Assembly (NCBI GenBank): GCA_964439955.1
Contig: CAYTPX010000014.1
Span: 1 to 50,388, forward strand
DNA: 50,388 nucleotides
Source of the DNA: UBA1794 sp964439955
GTDB lineage: Bacteria; Bacteroidota; Bacteroidia; Bacteroidales; Bacteroidaceae
Reading direction: 5' to 3'
Shown: piece by piece, positions 43,625 through 50,388 of the stretch
How the letters are laid out: each line of letters begins with the position of its first letter
How positions within the stretch are numbered: the stretch's first letter is position 1
Translations under genes and position numbers: made by a program
The notes under the pieces: generated by a model
Seen by the model: the letters and a program-made list of their open reading frames with translations, nothing else
The model's database searches: none
Told to the model about the DNA's origin: nothing

Positions 43625-45805
43625 TCAAACGGATTTGCTGCCGCCGCGAAGTACGACCCGGTCGCCCAAACGGCGCTCCATGCAGTTCCGGATGTCCTGC
43701 AACTCCTTGATGCGCTGCATGGCCGACTTCAACTCCTCGCCTGCCCCGGAATCCATGCCCCTTAACGAACGGATCAAGCCGTTCAACTCCTCGGCAATCA
43801 ATGCGTTTTTATAATCCATCACCAGGCGGGGTGCTATCTCGAACAGGCGTCCCGCCTCGTCCACGCCCTCCGCGCCGCCTTCCGTATAGAGGCGGCTCAA
43901 AACGTCGCGGTCGGTGGCCAAACCCACGGCCAACGCGCTGACTTCCGGGTCGGGATGCTGGATGAAATAACGCTCGCTCCGGAAACCACGCGTGCGGATG
44001 CCGTGCAAGAGCTCGCCAAGCATGCGGCGGTGCAGGGGGTTCTGCAAGGGCATCGCGTCTTCCTCAAGGCTGTCGTGGACAAATTCGGCTACCGTCACCT
44101 CCACGGGCTCCAGGCCTTCGCCCTGCTCGTCCCTGTAAAGCACCCGCTCGCCATAGCGCACCAGCAGCCTCATCAGCAACTTTTCCTGCTCCTCGCCTGC
44201 CCTCTTCCGTTCCAGCATGCGCCGCACGCCGGAGCCGGCTTCTTCCTTGCCGGGAATCCACCCCCCGCCAGCCTCCAAGGGCGTGGACGCGCCCGGAGGG
44301 AAGGGCGGTGTGTCTGCCTGCCCGGGGGGAGGTGTCCCGGCCACCGGGGACGTGCCTCCATTCCCTTCCACGGGGGACACTGCGGCTTCTGCCGCAGGGG
44401 GGACAGGCCCGCGCGGCGGCGCGCTTTCCGCCGCCTGCCGGCGGTATTCCTCTTGGCGGCGGCGCACCTCTTCTTGGCGCTCCTGTTCTTTCTTGTGCCC
44501 GGCAATGGCACGGTTCACCTCCTGCAGCAGCAAATTCTCCTCGACCTCCATCAACTGGCTGCATTCGTGCACGTAGACCGAGCGGACAATACCCTCGGGT
44601 ATGACCGAAATGCTGCGCACGATGTTTTTTATCAGCTCCGCCCGTTGCAAAGGGTCGCTCCCGGCCTCGTCCAGAAGCAGGGCAGTCTTGAAGCGGATAA
44701 AGTCGGTCTCGTGCTGGCGGATGTATTCTTGGAATTCCGCTGCCGGATGCTTACGGGAAAAAGAGTCCGGGTCGTCGCCGTCCGGCAGCAATAAAACTTT
44801 CACATTCATCCCCTCCTCCAAAAGCATGTCTATCCCGCGCAAAGAGGCCTTGATTCCGGCAGCATCGCCGTCGTAAATGACAGTAATGTTGGCGGTAATC
44901 CTGTGAATCATGCGTATCTGGCCCGAAGTAAGCGAGGTTCCTGAGGAGGCCACCACGTTTTCTACCCCGGACTGGTGCATGGAAATCACGTCGGTGTAGC
45001 CCTCCACAAGGAAACACTTGTCCTCACGGCGGATGGCGTTGCGCCCCAGGTAGATCCCGTACAGCTCGTTGCTCTTGCTGTATATCTCCGATTCGGGGGA
45101 ATTGACGTACTTTGCTTTCTTCTTATCGGCCGTGTTCAGGATTCTCCCCCCGAAGGCCACGACCTTCCCGGCGAGGGAATGGACCGGAAAGATAACCCTT
45201 CCGTGGAACCGGTCGGCAAGAGAGTGGTCATCGCGCTCGTAGCATAGCCCAGTCTTCAGCAGGTATTCGCGCTTATAGCCTTTGGAAAGCATCTCCCGCG
45301 CCAAGCTCCCGTCGCGCGGCTCGGTGCAGAAGCCGAGTTGGAACTTGCGGATTATGTCGTCGCGGAAGCCCCTTTCGCGGAAGTAGGCCATCCCGACGGC
45401 TTGGCCCTGCGGGTGTTCGTGGAGCGTCCGGCAAAAGAAATCGCGGGCGTACTCATTGACGACATACAAGCTCTCGCGCAAACTGGAAGCCTGCCGTTCC
45501 TCGTCGGTCAAATCGCGGTCGGCAACTTCAATCCCATACTTCTGCCCCAAGCGTTTGAGAGCCTCCACGTAGGTAATCCCTTGCAACTCCATGAGGAAAT
45601 GCACCACGTTCCCGCCCTTCCCGCAACTGAAGCATTTGCAAAACTGCTTGGCGGGCGAGACGGAGAATGAGGGCGTCTTCTCATTGTGGAAGGGGCACAG
45701 CCCGACATAGTTGACACCCCGGCGGCGGAGCGTCACGAAATCGGAGACGACCTCCACGATGTTGGCCGTACCGAGGATGCGGTCGATGACTGAACGGTCT
45801 ATCAT
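43625..45805 (-). CDS. dnaG: DNA primase DnaG
   Basis: A 726-residue primase. The N-terminal zinc finger has Cys37, His40, Cys58 and Cys61 (CPFH and CFSCG). The catalytic core follows, with the TOPRIM domain (VEGYTDVISMH and YDGDAAG). A highly charged helix (about 430-455) leads into a Pro/Gly/Ala-rich linker of about 75 residues, then a C-terminal helicase-binding domain. The linker is unusually long and low in complexity. The enzyme makes RNA primers at the replication fork. The protein is intact. Confidence 0.97.
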   Translation of the reverse strand: MIDRSVIDRILGTANIVEVVSDFVTLRRRGVNYVGLCPFHNEKTPSFSVSPAKQFCKCFSCGKGGNVVHFLMELQGITYVEALKRLGQKYGIEVADRDLTDEERQASSLRESLYVVNEYARDFFCRTLHEHPQGQAVGMAYFRERGFRDDIIRKFQLGFCTEPRDGSLAREMLSKGYKREYLLKTGLCYERDDHSLADRFHGRVIFPVHSLAGKVVAFGGRILNTADKKKAKYVNSPESEIYSKSNELYGIYLGRNAIRREDKCFLVEGYTDVISMHQSGVENVVASSGTSLTSGQIRMIHRITANITVIYDGDAAGIKASLRGIDMLLEEGMNVKVLLLPDGDDPDSFSRKHPAAEFQEYIRQHETDFIRFKTALLLDEAGSDPLQRAELIKNIVRSISVIPEGIVRSVYVHECSQLMEVEENLLLQEVNRAIAGHKKEQERQEEVRRRQEEYRRQAAESAPPRGPVPPAAEAAVSPVEGNGGTSPVAGTPPPGQADTPPFPPGASTPLEAGGGWIPGKEEAGSGVRRMLERKRAGEEQEKLLMRLLVRYGERVLYRDEQGEGLEPVEVTVAEFVHDSLEEDAMPLQNPLHRRMLGELLHGIRTRGFRSERYFIQHPDPEVSALAVGLATDRDVLSRLYTEGGAEGVDEAGRLFEIAPRLVMDYKNALIAEELNGLIRSLRGMDSGAGEELKSAMQRIKELQDIRNCMERRLGDRVVLRGGSKSV

Positions 45806-45834
45806 GTTTCTTCTCTCCCATTCATCTTTCTGTA

Positions 45835-45912
45835 AAAAGCGGCAAGGCTTTTGCCCGGAAGTGCCTGCGCTTCCGCCGGAAAGAGGCGGCAGTCCTTGAG
45901 GGAAGCGGCAAC
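45835..45912. repeat. 22-nt periodic palindromic repeat, locus 9 (most regular array)
   Basis: Units anchored at 45839, 45861, 45883 and 45905 are exactly 22 nt apart. Each begins after an A-run and has a GC core and a pyrimidine run. They fill the 118-nt gap between miaB and dnaG. Confidence 0.85.
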
Positions 45913-45923
45913 ACCGTGCCCGC

Positions 45924-47258
45924 TCAGGGGCATAGCTCGCCCACGAGCGTGGCGGAGGAAGCGCCGATGACCTTCACGCGCACGAAATCGCCGATGCGGC
46001 TGTTCCCGCGCGGGAACACGACCACCCGGTTCTGTTCGGTGCGACCGTAGAGTTGTTCGCGGGAACGCTTCGAGACGCCCTCCGCCAGGACTTCAAACTC
46101 GCGCCCTACCTGCCGCCGGTTGCTCTCGAGGGAAAGGCTGTTTTGCAGCTCGATTATCTCCGTCAGGCGGCGGGTTTTGACCTCCTCCGGCACGTCGTCG
46201 GCCAAATGCTTGGCCGCAAAAGTCCCGGAACGCTCGGAATATTTGAACATGAACGCTGAGTCGTAGGCACAGGCCTTCATGAGTTCGAGCGAGAGGCGGT
46301 GGTCTTCTTCCGTTTCGCCGCAGAAACCGCAAAATATATCGGTGCTGAGCCCGCAATCCGGCACGATGCGCCGTATGGCCGCCACGCGTTCCAAGTACCA
46401 CTCGCGGGTGTACTTGCGGTTCATGCGGCGCAAGACATCGTTGCTGCCGCTCTGCACGGGAAGATGGATATGGCGGCACACGTTCGGCTCCTCGGCTATC
46501 ACGAAAAGCGTCTCGTCGCTCATGTCTTTCGGGTGGGAAGTAGTGAAACGCACGCGCATCCCCTCCGCCTCGTGCGCCACGCGTCTCAGCAGGGCCGGGA
46601 AGGCCACAGGCTCCCCGCCCGGCGCTTCGTAGCAATAGGAATTGACATTCTGCCCCAAGAGCGTCACTTCCTTGTAGCCGCGGGCGCGCAAGTCGCGCAC
46701 TTCGCGCAGGATGCTCTCCACGTCGCGGCTGCGTTCGCGGCCGCGCGTATAGGGCACGATGCAATAGGAGCAGAAGTTGTTGCATCCGCGCATGATGGAA
46801 ACAAAGCCCGAGACGCGGTTGCCGCAGACACGCGCGGGTACCACGTCGCGGTACGTCTCCGTCGTGCTTAGCTCCACATTGATGGCCTTCTCCCCGGCCT
46901 CGGCGGCGGCAAACAGCTCCGGCAGCGAAAGGTAGGAATCCGGCCCGGCCACCAGGTCGGCGTGCCAGCGGTCGATGAGTTCCCCCTTCACGTGTTCGGC
47001 CATGCAGCCCACCACCCCGATGAGCAAGGGACGTGCCCGGTTGCGGCGCTGCCCGTGCAAGGCCGCGAGGCGGTTGTATATCTTCTGCTCGGCATTCTCG
47101 CGCACGGAACACGTGTTGAGCAACACGGCATCGGCCTCGGCAAGGCTTTCCGTGGTTTCGTAGCCCGCCATTTGCATCACGCGGGCGATAACCTCGCTGT
47201 CGGCCACGTTCATTTGGCAACCGTACGTTTCAATATAAAGTTTCTTTGCGTCTTCCAT
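45924..47258 (-). CDS. miaB: tRNA methylthiotransferase MiaB
   Basis: A 444-residue radical-SAM enzyme that adds the 2-methylthio group to i6A37 of tRNAs. The N-terminal UPF0004 domain supplies three cluster cysteines (Cys14 in YGCQMN, Cys50 in NTCSVRE, and the Cys of VGCMAEH). The radical-SAM motif CNNFCSYC follows. A C-terminal TRAM domain (about 375-444) binds tRNA. ATG at 47258 (MEDAKKLYIETYGC) is chosen; an open frame further upstream crosses the promoter. Confidence 0.97.
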   Translation of the reverse strand: MEDAKKLYIETYGCQMNVADSEVIARVMQMAGYETTESLAEADAVLLNTCSVRENAEQKIYNRLAALHGQRRNRARPLLIGVVGCMAEHVKGELIDRWHADLVAGPDSYLSLPELFAAAEAGEKAINVELSTTETYRDVVPARVCGNRVSGFVSIMRGCNNFCSYCIVPYTRGRERSRDVESILREVRDLRARGYKEVTLLGQNVNSYCYEAPGGEPVAFPALLRRVAHEAEGMRVRFTTSHPKDMSDETLFVIAEEPNVCRHIHLPVQSGSNDVLRRMNRKYTREWYLERVAAIRRIVPDCGLSTDIFCGFCGETEEDHRLSLELMKACAYDSAFMFKYSERSGTFAAKHLADDVPEEVKTRRLTEIIELQNSLSLESNRRQVGREFEVLAEGVSKRSREQLYGRTEQNRVVVFPRGNSRIGDFVRVKVIGASSATLVGELCP

Positions 47259-47306
47259 CCTCCGGACGCCTGCAAGAATAACGGTCCCCATGCAGGCAAG
47301 CGGGCG

Positions 47307-47314
47307 CAAAGATA
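47307..47314 (-). promoter_or_regulatory. Promoter -7 element of miaB
   Basis: TATCTTTG on the minus strand, 48 nt upstream of the miaB ATG. It is part of a compact divergent promoter region with the gene at 47408. Confidence 0.65.
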
Positions 47315-47334
47315 CGAAAAAAGGGAAAATCCAC

Positions 47335-47365
47335 TTTGCCCTTTTCGCGAAATGCCCTACCTTTG
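47335..47365 (+). promoter_or_regulatory. Promoter of the small gene at 47408
   Basis: TTTG (47335-47338) and TACCTTTG (47358-47365) with a 19-nt spacer, divergent from the miaB promoter. Confidence 0.75.
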
Positions 47366-47407
47366 AAGCCAAAAGACTCCCTAAACCGCAAAAAGGCCAC
47401 CCCCTGT

Positions 47408-47827
47408 ATGGAAGAACTCCTGCCGATCCTAATCATTGCCGTTGCCCTTATCCTCCGCGCCCGCAAGGCAAACAAAGAAACGGAAGAGGGCGAAGTCTCC
47501 CCGAGCCCCCCCTTTCCCCGCATCCCGATACCCGGCTTCCCCCCCCAAATGCCTGCCCCGGGGGAAATAGCCCCAAGGGAAACGGAAAAAAGCGCAGGCA
47601 CTTTCCCCAAAAAGCCGCGGGACTTTTCTGAAAAAGCGGCGGTACTCCCGGCATCCTCCCCCGCGCCACCTGCACGCATGCAGCCACGCCCGGAGGGGAC
47701 AGTTGCCCCGCCCCGCCCGCAAAAGCAGGAGAAACAGGCCGAAAGCTATGTGCCCCTCTCACTCTCCACGCCGGAAGAAGCCCGCAAGGCTTTCCTCTAT
47801 TCCGAAATCTTCCAACGGAAATACTGA
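47408..47827 (+). CDS. Small Pro-rich membrane protein with repeat-derived linker
   Basis: A 139-residue protein. The N-terminal hydrophobic helix (MEELLPILIIAVALIL) anchors it. A long Pro/Ala-rich region (about 30-115) follows, and a short C-terminal motif ends in EEARKAFLYSEIFQRKY, which resembles the end of small Bacteroidales proteins I have seen but cannot name. Codons 59-82 coincide with three copies of the 22-nt repeat. A good promoter supports expression. I do not know a function. Confidence 0.75.
   Translation: MEELLPILIIAVALILRARKANKETEEGEVSPSPPFPRIPIPGFPPQMPAPGEIAPRETEKSAGTFPKKPRDFSEKAAVLPASSPAPPARMQPRPEGTVAPPRPQKQEKQAESYVPLSLSTPEEARKAFLYSEIFQRKY
47583..47655. repeat. 22-nt periodic repeat inside a gene, locus 10
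   Basis: Units anchored at 47592, 47614 and 47636 (22 nt apart) within the linker of the small membrane protein. The first is near consensus (A-run, GCGCAGGCAC, TTTCCCC). The frame stays open across all three. Confidence 0.8.
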
Positions 47828-47886
47828 AAGCCGCTACCGGCCCCACCCCAAACGCCGATAACCATCAAACAAAAACATAAAGCACA

Positions 47887-49386
47887 ATGTCCTATACCTA
47901 CCTAAGTCCCGAAGAAGCGGCTGCCCGCATCAGGGACGGATACACCGTGGGCTTGAGCGGATTCACCCCCGCCGGCACGCCGAAAGCCGTCACCTTGGCA
48001 CTGGCCGCCCAAGCCGAACGAGAACACCAGGCTGGCAAGCCGTTTAAAATCAACCTCCTCACGGGCGCCTCCACCGGGCAATCAGCCGACGGCGCCTTGG
48101 CTTTGGCCCACGCCCTGCGCTTCCGTGCGCCTTACACTACCAACCCTGATTACCGCACGGCAGTGAACAACGGAGAAATCGAATATAAAGACATCCACCT
48201 GTCCGAGATGGCACAGGAAATACGCTACGGTTTCCTCGGACACGTCAATACCGCCATCATAGAAGCCTGCGGGATTACGCCCGACGGCAAGGTCTACCTG
48301 ACAGCCGCGGGGGGCATCGCGCCCACGCTGTGCAGGCTGGCCGACGAGATAATCATCGAACTCAACGCTTTCCACAGCCCCAATTCCATCGGCCTGCACG
48401 ATGTGTACGAACCGGCCGACCCCCCTTACCGGAAAGAGCTGGCCATCTACAAGCCTTCTGACCGCATCGGCCAGACTTACGTGCAAGTCGATCCGAAAAA
48501 GGTTGTAGGAATCGTCGAGACCAACCTGCCCGACGAGGCACGGGCTTTCAGCAATCCCGACCCGGTGACGGACCAAATCGGGCAAAACGTGGCGGATTTC
48601 CTGGTAGCCGAGACGAGGCGATGGCAAATACCCGCCCGTTCTTTCCTTCCCCTGCAAAGCGGCGTGGGAAACATTGCGAACGCCGTGCTCGGGGCGCTGG
48701 GGCGGAATCCGGAAGTGCCTCCCTTCGAAATGTTTACCGAAGTCATCCAGGATTCTGTCATTGCGCTGATGCGCGAGGGCCGCGTGCGTTTCGGCAGCAC
48801 CTGCGCCCTGACGGTGACGAACGATTGCCTGAAAAGCATTTACGACGACATGGATTTCTTCCGCGACAAGCTGGTCTTGCGCCCAAGTGAAATATCGAAC
48901 CACCCGGAGTTGGTGCGCCGCTTGGGAATCATCTCCATCAATACGGCCATCGAGGCAGACCTTTACGGGAATATCAACTCCACGCACATCGGCGGGACGA
49001 AGATGATGAACGGGATAGGCGGGTCGGCCGACTTCACGCGCAACGCCTATTTCTCCATTTTCACCTGCCCCTCCGTGGCCAAGCAGGGCAAGATAAGCGC
49101 CATTGTGCCGATGGTTTCGCACGTGGACAGCAGCGAACATTCGGTAGACATCATCGTCACCGAACAAGGAGTGGCCGACCTGCGCGGCAAGAGCCCCAAG
49201 CAACGCGCCCAGCTCATCATAGAAAACTGCGCGCACCCCGACTACCGCCCGCTCCTGCGCGACTACCTTGCGCACGCCGGCGGCAAGCGGCAAACGCCCC
49301 ACGCCATACCCGCGGCCTTCGGCATGCACGTCACGCTGGAAAAGAAGGGTGACATGCGGCTGACCGACTGGAGCGAATTCCTCTAA
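47887..49386 (+). CDS. Acetyl-CoA hydrolase/transferase family CoA-transferase
   Basis: A 499-residue class I CoA-transferase of the Ach1/Cat1 type, probably succinyl-CoA:acetate (or propionate) CoA-transferase. It has the N-terminal TVGLSGFTPAGTPKAV, the LLTGASTGQSADG loop, FLPLQSGVGNIANAVLGALG, and the C-terminal IVTEQGVADLRGKSP containing the conserved Glu. In anaerobic Bacteroidales such enzymes serve acetate, propionate and succinate fermentation. The exact acyl specificity is not readable. Confidence 0.93.
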   Translation: MSYTYLSPEEAAARIRDGYTVGLSGFTPAGTPKAVTLALAAQAEREHQAGKPFKINLLTGASTGQSADGALALAHALRFRAPYTTNPDYRTAVNNGEIEYKDIHLSEMAQEIRYGFLGHVNTAIIEACGITPDGKVYLTAAGGIAPTLCRLADEIIIELNAFHSPNSIGLHDVYEPADPPYRKELAIYKPSDRIGQTYVQVDPKKVVGIVETNLPDEARAFSNPDPVTDQIGQNVADFLVAETRRWQIPARSFLPLQSGVGNIANAVLGALGRNPEVPPFEMFTEVIQDSVIALMREGRVRFGSTCALTVTNDCLKSIYDDMDFFRDKLVLRPSEISNHPELVRRLGIISINTAIEADLYGNINSTHIGGTKMMNGIGGSADFTRNAYFSIFTCPSVAKQGKISAIVPMVSHVDSSEHSVDIIVTEQGVADLRGKSPKQRAQLIIENCAHPDYRPLLRDYLAHAGGKRQTPHAIPAAFGMHVTLEKKGDMRLTDWSEFL

Positions 49387-49425
49387 CCCTGTATCCCCTT
49401 GCGGAAGCCACGCGCTTCCCACCCC

Positions 49426-49488
49426 ATGCCTCCCCGCCCCGCACACCGGTTCCATCCGGCGCAAGCGCACGGCGGGGAGGCATATTTT
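49426..49488 (+). terminator. Terminator after the CoA-transferase gene
   Basis: A perfect 13-bp stem (49426-49438 with 49471-49483) with a 32-nt GC-rich loop, followed by ATTTTTG. Confidence 0.7.
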
Positions 49489-49558
49489 TGTACACGATGG
49501 CAGGCCGCGGCCACCACGGCGGCGGGAGAAAGAGCCAAAACTTACAGTACCCCCGGCA

Positions 49559-49620
49559 AAAACACACGGCACTTTTCCCTGAAAGCGGCGGCACTTTCAG
49601 GCGCAACCGCCGGGGAAAAC
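49559..49620. repeat. 22-nt periodic palindromic repeat, locus 11
   Basis: Units anchored at 49563 and 49585 (22 nt apart), between the terminator of the CoA-transferase gene and the BlaI promoter. The second has an inverted CTGAAAG/CTTTCAG pair. Confidence 0.7.
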
Positions 49621-49672
49621 GGTTACGCCTGCCGCCTGAAAACGGAAAAAAACACGGCCGAAATATTAAAAA

Positions 49673-49736
49673 CTATAAATATAGCAGACAAGGCGACCGC
49701 AAGGTTTTGTTTATTACTACAAACATAGTAGATTTG
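49673..49736 (+). promoter_or_regulatory. Promoter and candidate BlaI operators
   Basis: TTTG (49706-49709) and TAGATTTG (49729-49736) with a 19-nt spacer form a Bacteroidota promoter. The inverted repeat TACTA/TAGTA (49715-49719 and 49726-49730) overlaps the -7 element. A second palindrome, CTATA/TATAG (49673-49684), lies 30 nt upstream of the -33 element. BlaI-family repressors bind short palindromes with TACA- or TACTA-like half-sites, so autoregulation is likely. Confidence 0.75.
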
Positions 49737-49786
49737 CCCCTGTGACTTTCCAACCATACACCATCTACCCTTAAACCCGTCTGCCT

Positions 49787-50191
49787 ATGGAAATACCCGG
49801 ACTGACCCGCGCCGAGCTGCAAGTGATGAACTTCCTTTGGGACAAAGGCGAGGCCACCGTCGGCGAAATACTGGCGGAATTCCCCGAACCCAAGCCAGCC
49901 TACACCACTGTCGCTACCGTATTGCGCGTACTCACCATGAAAGGATTTGCAAAAGACCACCTCGAAGGCCGCGTCAAGCACTTCGTCCCCATCGTTTCAC
50001 GCGAGGCGTACACCACGAGCTTCATGGCCTCCGTGAAAAGAGACTTCTTCAAAAACTCGTTTGCCTCGATGGTTTCCTTCTTTGCCCGCCGTGAAAAGCT
50101 GGACAGCCGCGAGCTGGAAGAACTGATTGCCCTGCTCCGCGAGAGCAATCCCGAAGAGCACAAACCCGGAAACCCATCACCCAACCCTTAA
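49787..50191 (+). CDS. BlaI/MecI/CopY family transcriptional repressor
   Basis: A 134-residue regulator. An N-terminal winged helix (about 5-75: LTRAELQVMNFLWDKGEATVGEIL, then PAYTTVATVLRVLTMKGF) precedes a dimerisation helix region. The family pattern of a repressor cleaved by a BlaR1-type protease fits the gene starting 19 nt downstream. A clear palindromic operator covers its promoter. In Bacteroidota such pairs often lack a beta-lactamase neighbour; none is visible here before the window ends. Confidence 0.94.
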   Translation: MEIPGLTRAELQVMNFLWDKGEATVGEILAEFPEPKPAYTTVATVLRVLTMKGFAKDHLEGRVKHFVPIVSREAYTTSFMASVKRDFFKNSFASMVSFFARREKLDSRELEELIALLRESNPEEHKPGNPSPNP

Positions 50192-50210
50192 AACCGTTAT
50201 CCCACCGACT

Positions 50211-50388
50211 ATGGAAACACTCAGCCTTTTACTCATCCCCATAGGGAAATTCATTGCCTACACACTCGTATTCAGCGCATTCTACGGGCTTTTCCTCCGC
50301 AAGCGCGCCTCCTACTCCGCCATCCGCCTCTACTTGCTGGCGCTACCCGTAGCCTGCCTGCTCATGGCGCTTAGCCCGCTACAGGTAA
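50211..50388 (+). CDS. BlaR1/M56-type membrane protein, 5' part
   Basis: The first 59 codons of a gene cut by the window end. Two hydrophobic segments (METLSLLLIPIGKFIAYTLVF and YLLALPVACLLMAL) separated by the short FLRKR loop match the N terminus of M56-family BlaR1-like proteins in Bacteroidota. Those are often TonB-related (energy transducer) fusions. The BlaI-type partner upstream supports the call; the zinc motif lies outside the window. Confidence 0.75.
   Translation, partial: METLSLLLIPIGKFIAYTLVFSAFYGLFLRKRASYSAIRLYLLALPVACLLMALSPLQV

Noticed and set aside
48082..49572. 496-codon minus-strand frame
   Set aside because: It is the shadow of the CoA-transferase gene, without any protein-like motif.
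298..49620. CRISPR arrays at the regularly spaced repeats
   Set aside because: The unit is itself only 22 nt with no unique spacers between copies, arrays have at most four units, and no cas genes are present.

Overview
The window reads as a chromosomal segment of a GC-rich member of the order Bacteroidales (phylum Bacteroidota). The evidence is a set of TAnnTTTG promoter elements (several with a TTG/TTTG element 19-20 nt upstream), the type IX secretion protein SprA next to ruvA, a type III glutamine synthetase, an RprXY-like two-component system, a fused FeoAB iron transporter, DapL plus Ddh, and a PL11 rhamnogalacturonan lyase. A genus cannot be assigned from this sequence. No phage, insertion sequence, CRISPR array or rRNA is visible; most of the window is housekeeping sequence.

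Layout. 0-4.2 kb: tRNA-Lys, an AI-2E-type transporter, then rsmI, a coiled-coil lipoprotein and a HAD nucleotidase in a tight operon. 4.2-7.8 kb (minus): a sialate O-acetylesterase followed by an AsmA-like/GT51 peptidoglycan glycosyltransferase fusion. 8.1-10.9 kb: feoAB and a small Cys-rich partner. 11-16.5 kb: tRNA-Cys, yraN with a small membrane gene, a ribbon-helix-helix-like protein, tadA, leuS and a YitT protein. 16.7-20 kb (minus): a four-gene nonulosonate operon (cytidylyltransferase, NeuB-family synthase, GT2, KDN9P/KDO8P-type phosphatase), divergent from a secreted zincin. 21-29.1 kb (minus): ruvA and the giant sprA. 29.3-33.7 kb: ddh, lgt, rprX and rprY. 34.2-40.5 kb: gdhA, dapF, dapL and glnN, a glutamate-centred nitrogen and lysine/peptidoglycan group. 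40.9-47.3 kb (minus): PL11 lyase, dnaG, miaB. 47.4-50.4 kb: a small Pro-rich membrane protein, a CoA-transferase, and a BlaI regulator followed by a BlaR1/M56-type gene cut by the window end.

The most unusual signal is a dispersed repeat. At about twelve loci there are one to four head-to-tail copies of a quasi-palindromic unit with a period of 22 nt (occasionally 20, 21 or 23), of the form AAAAGCG...GGCACTTTCC. The copies sit in intergenic gaps and promoter regions, and also inside coding sequences: the FeoB partner, the small protein at 47.4 kb and the N-terminal region of SprA. In the FeoB partner gene two units form a perfect 21-bp hairpin. This looks like a family of small palindromic elements that has spread through the chromosome and been tolerated inside exported or linker protein segments.
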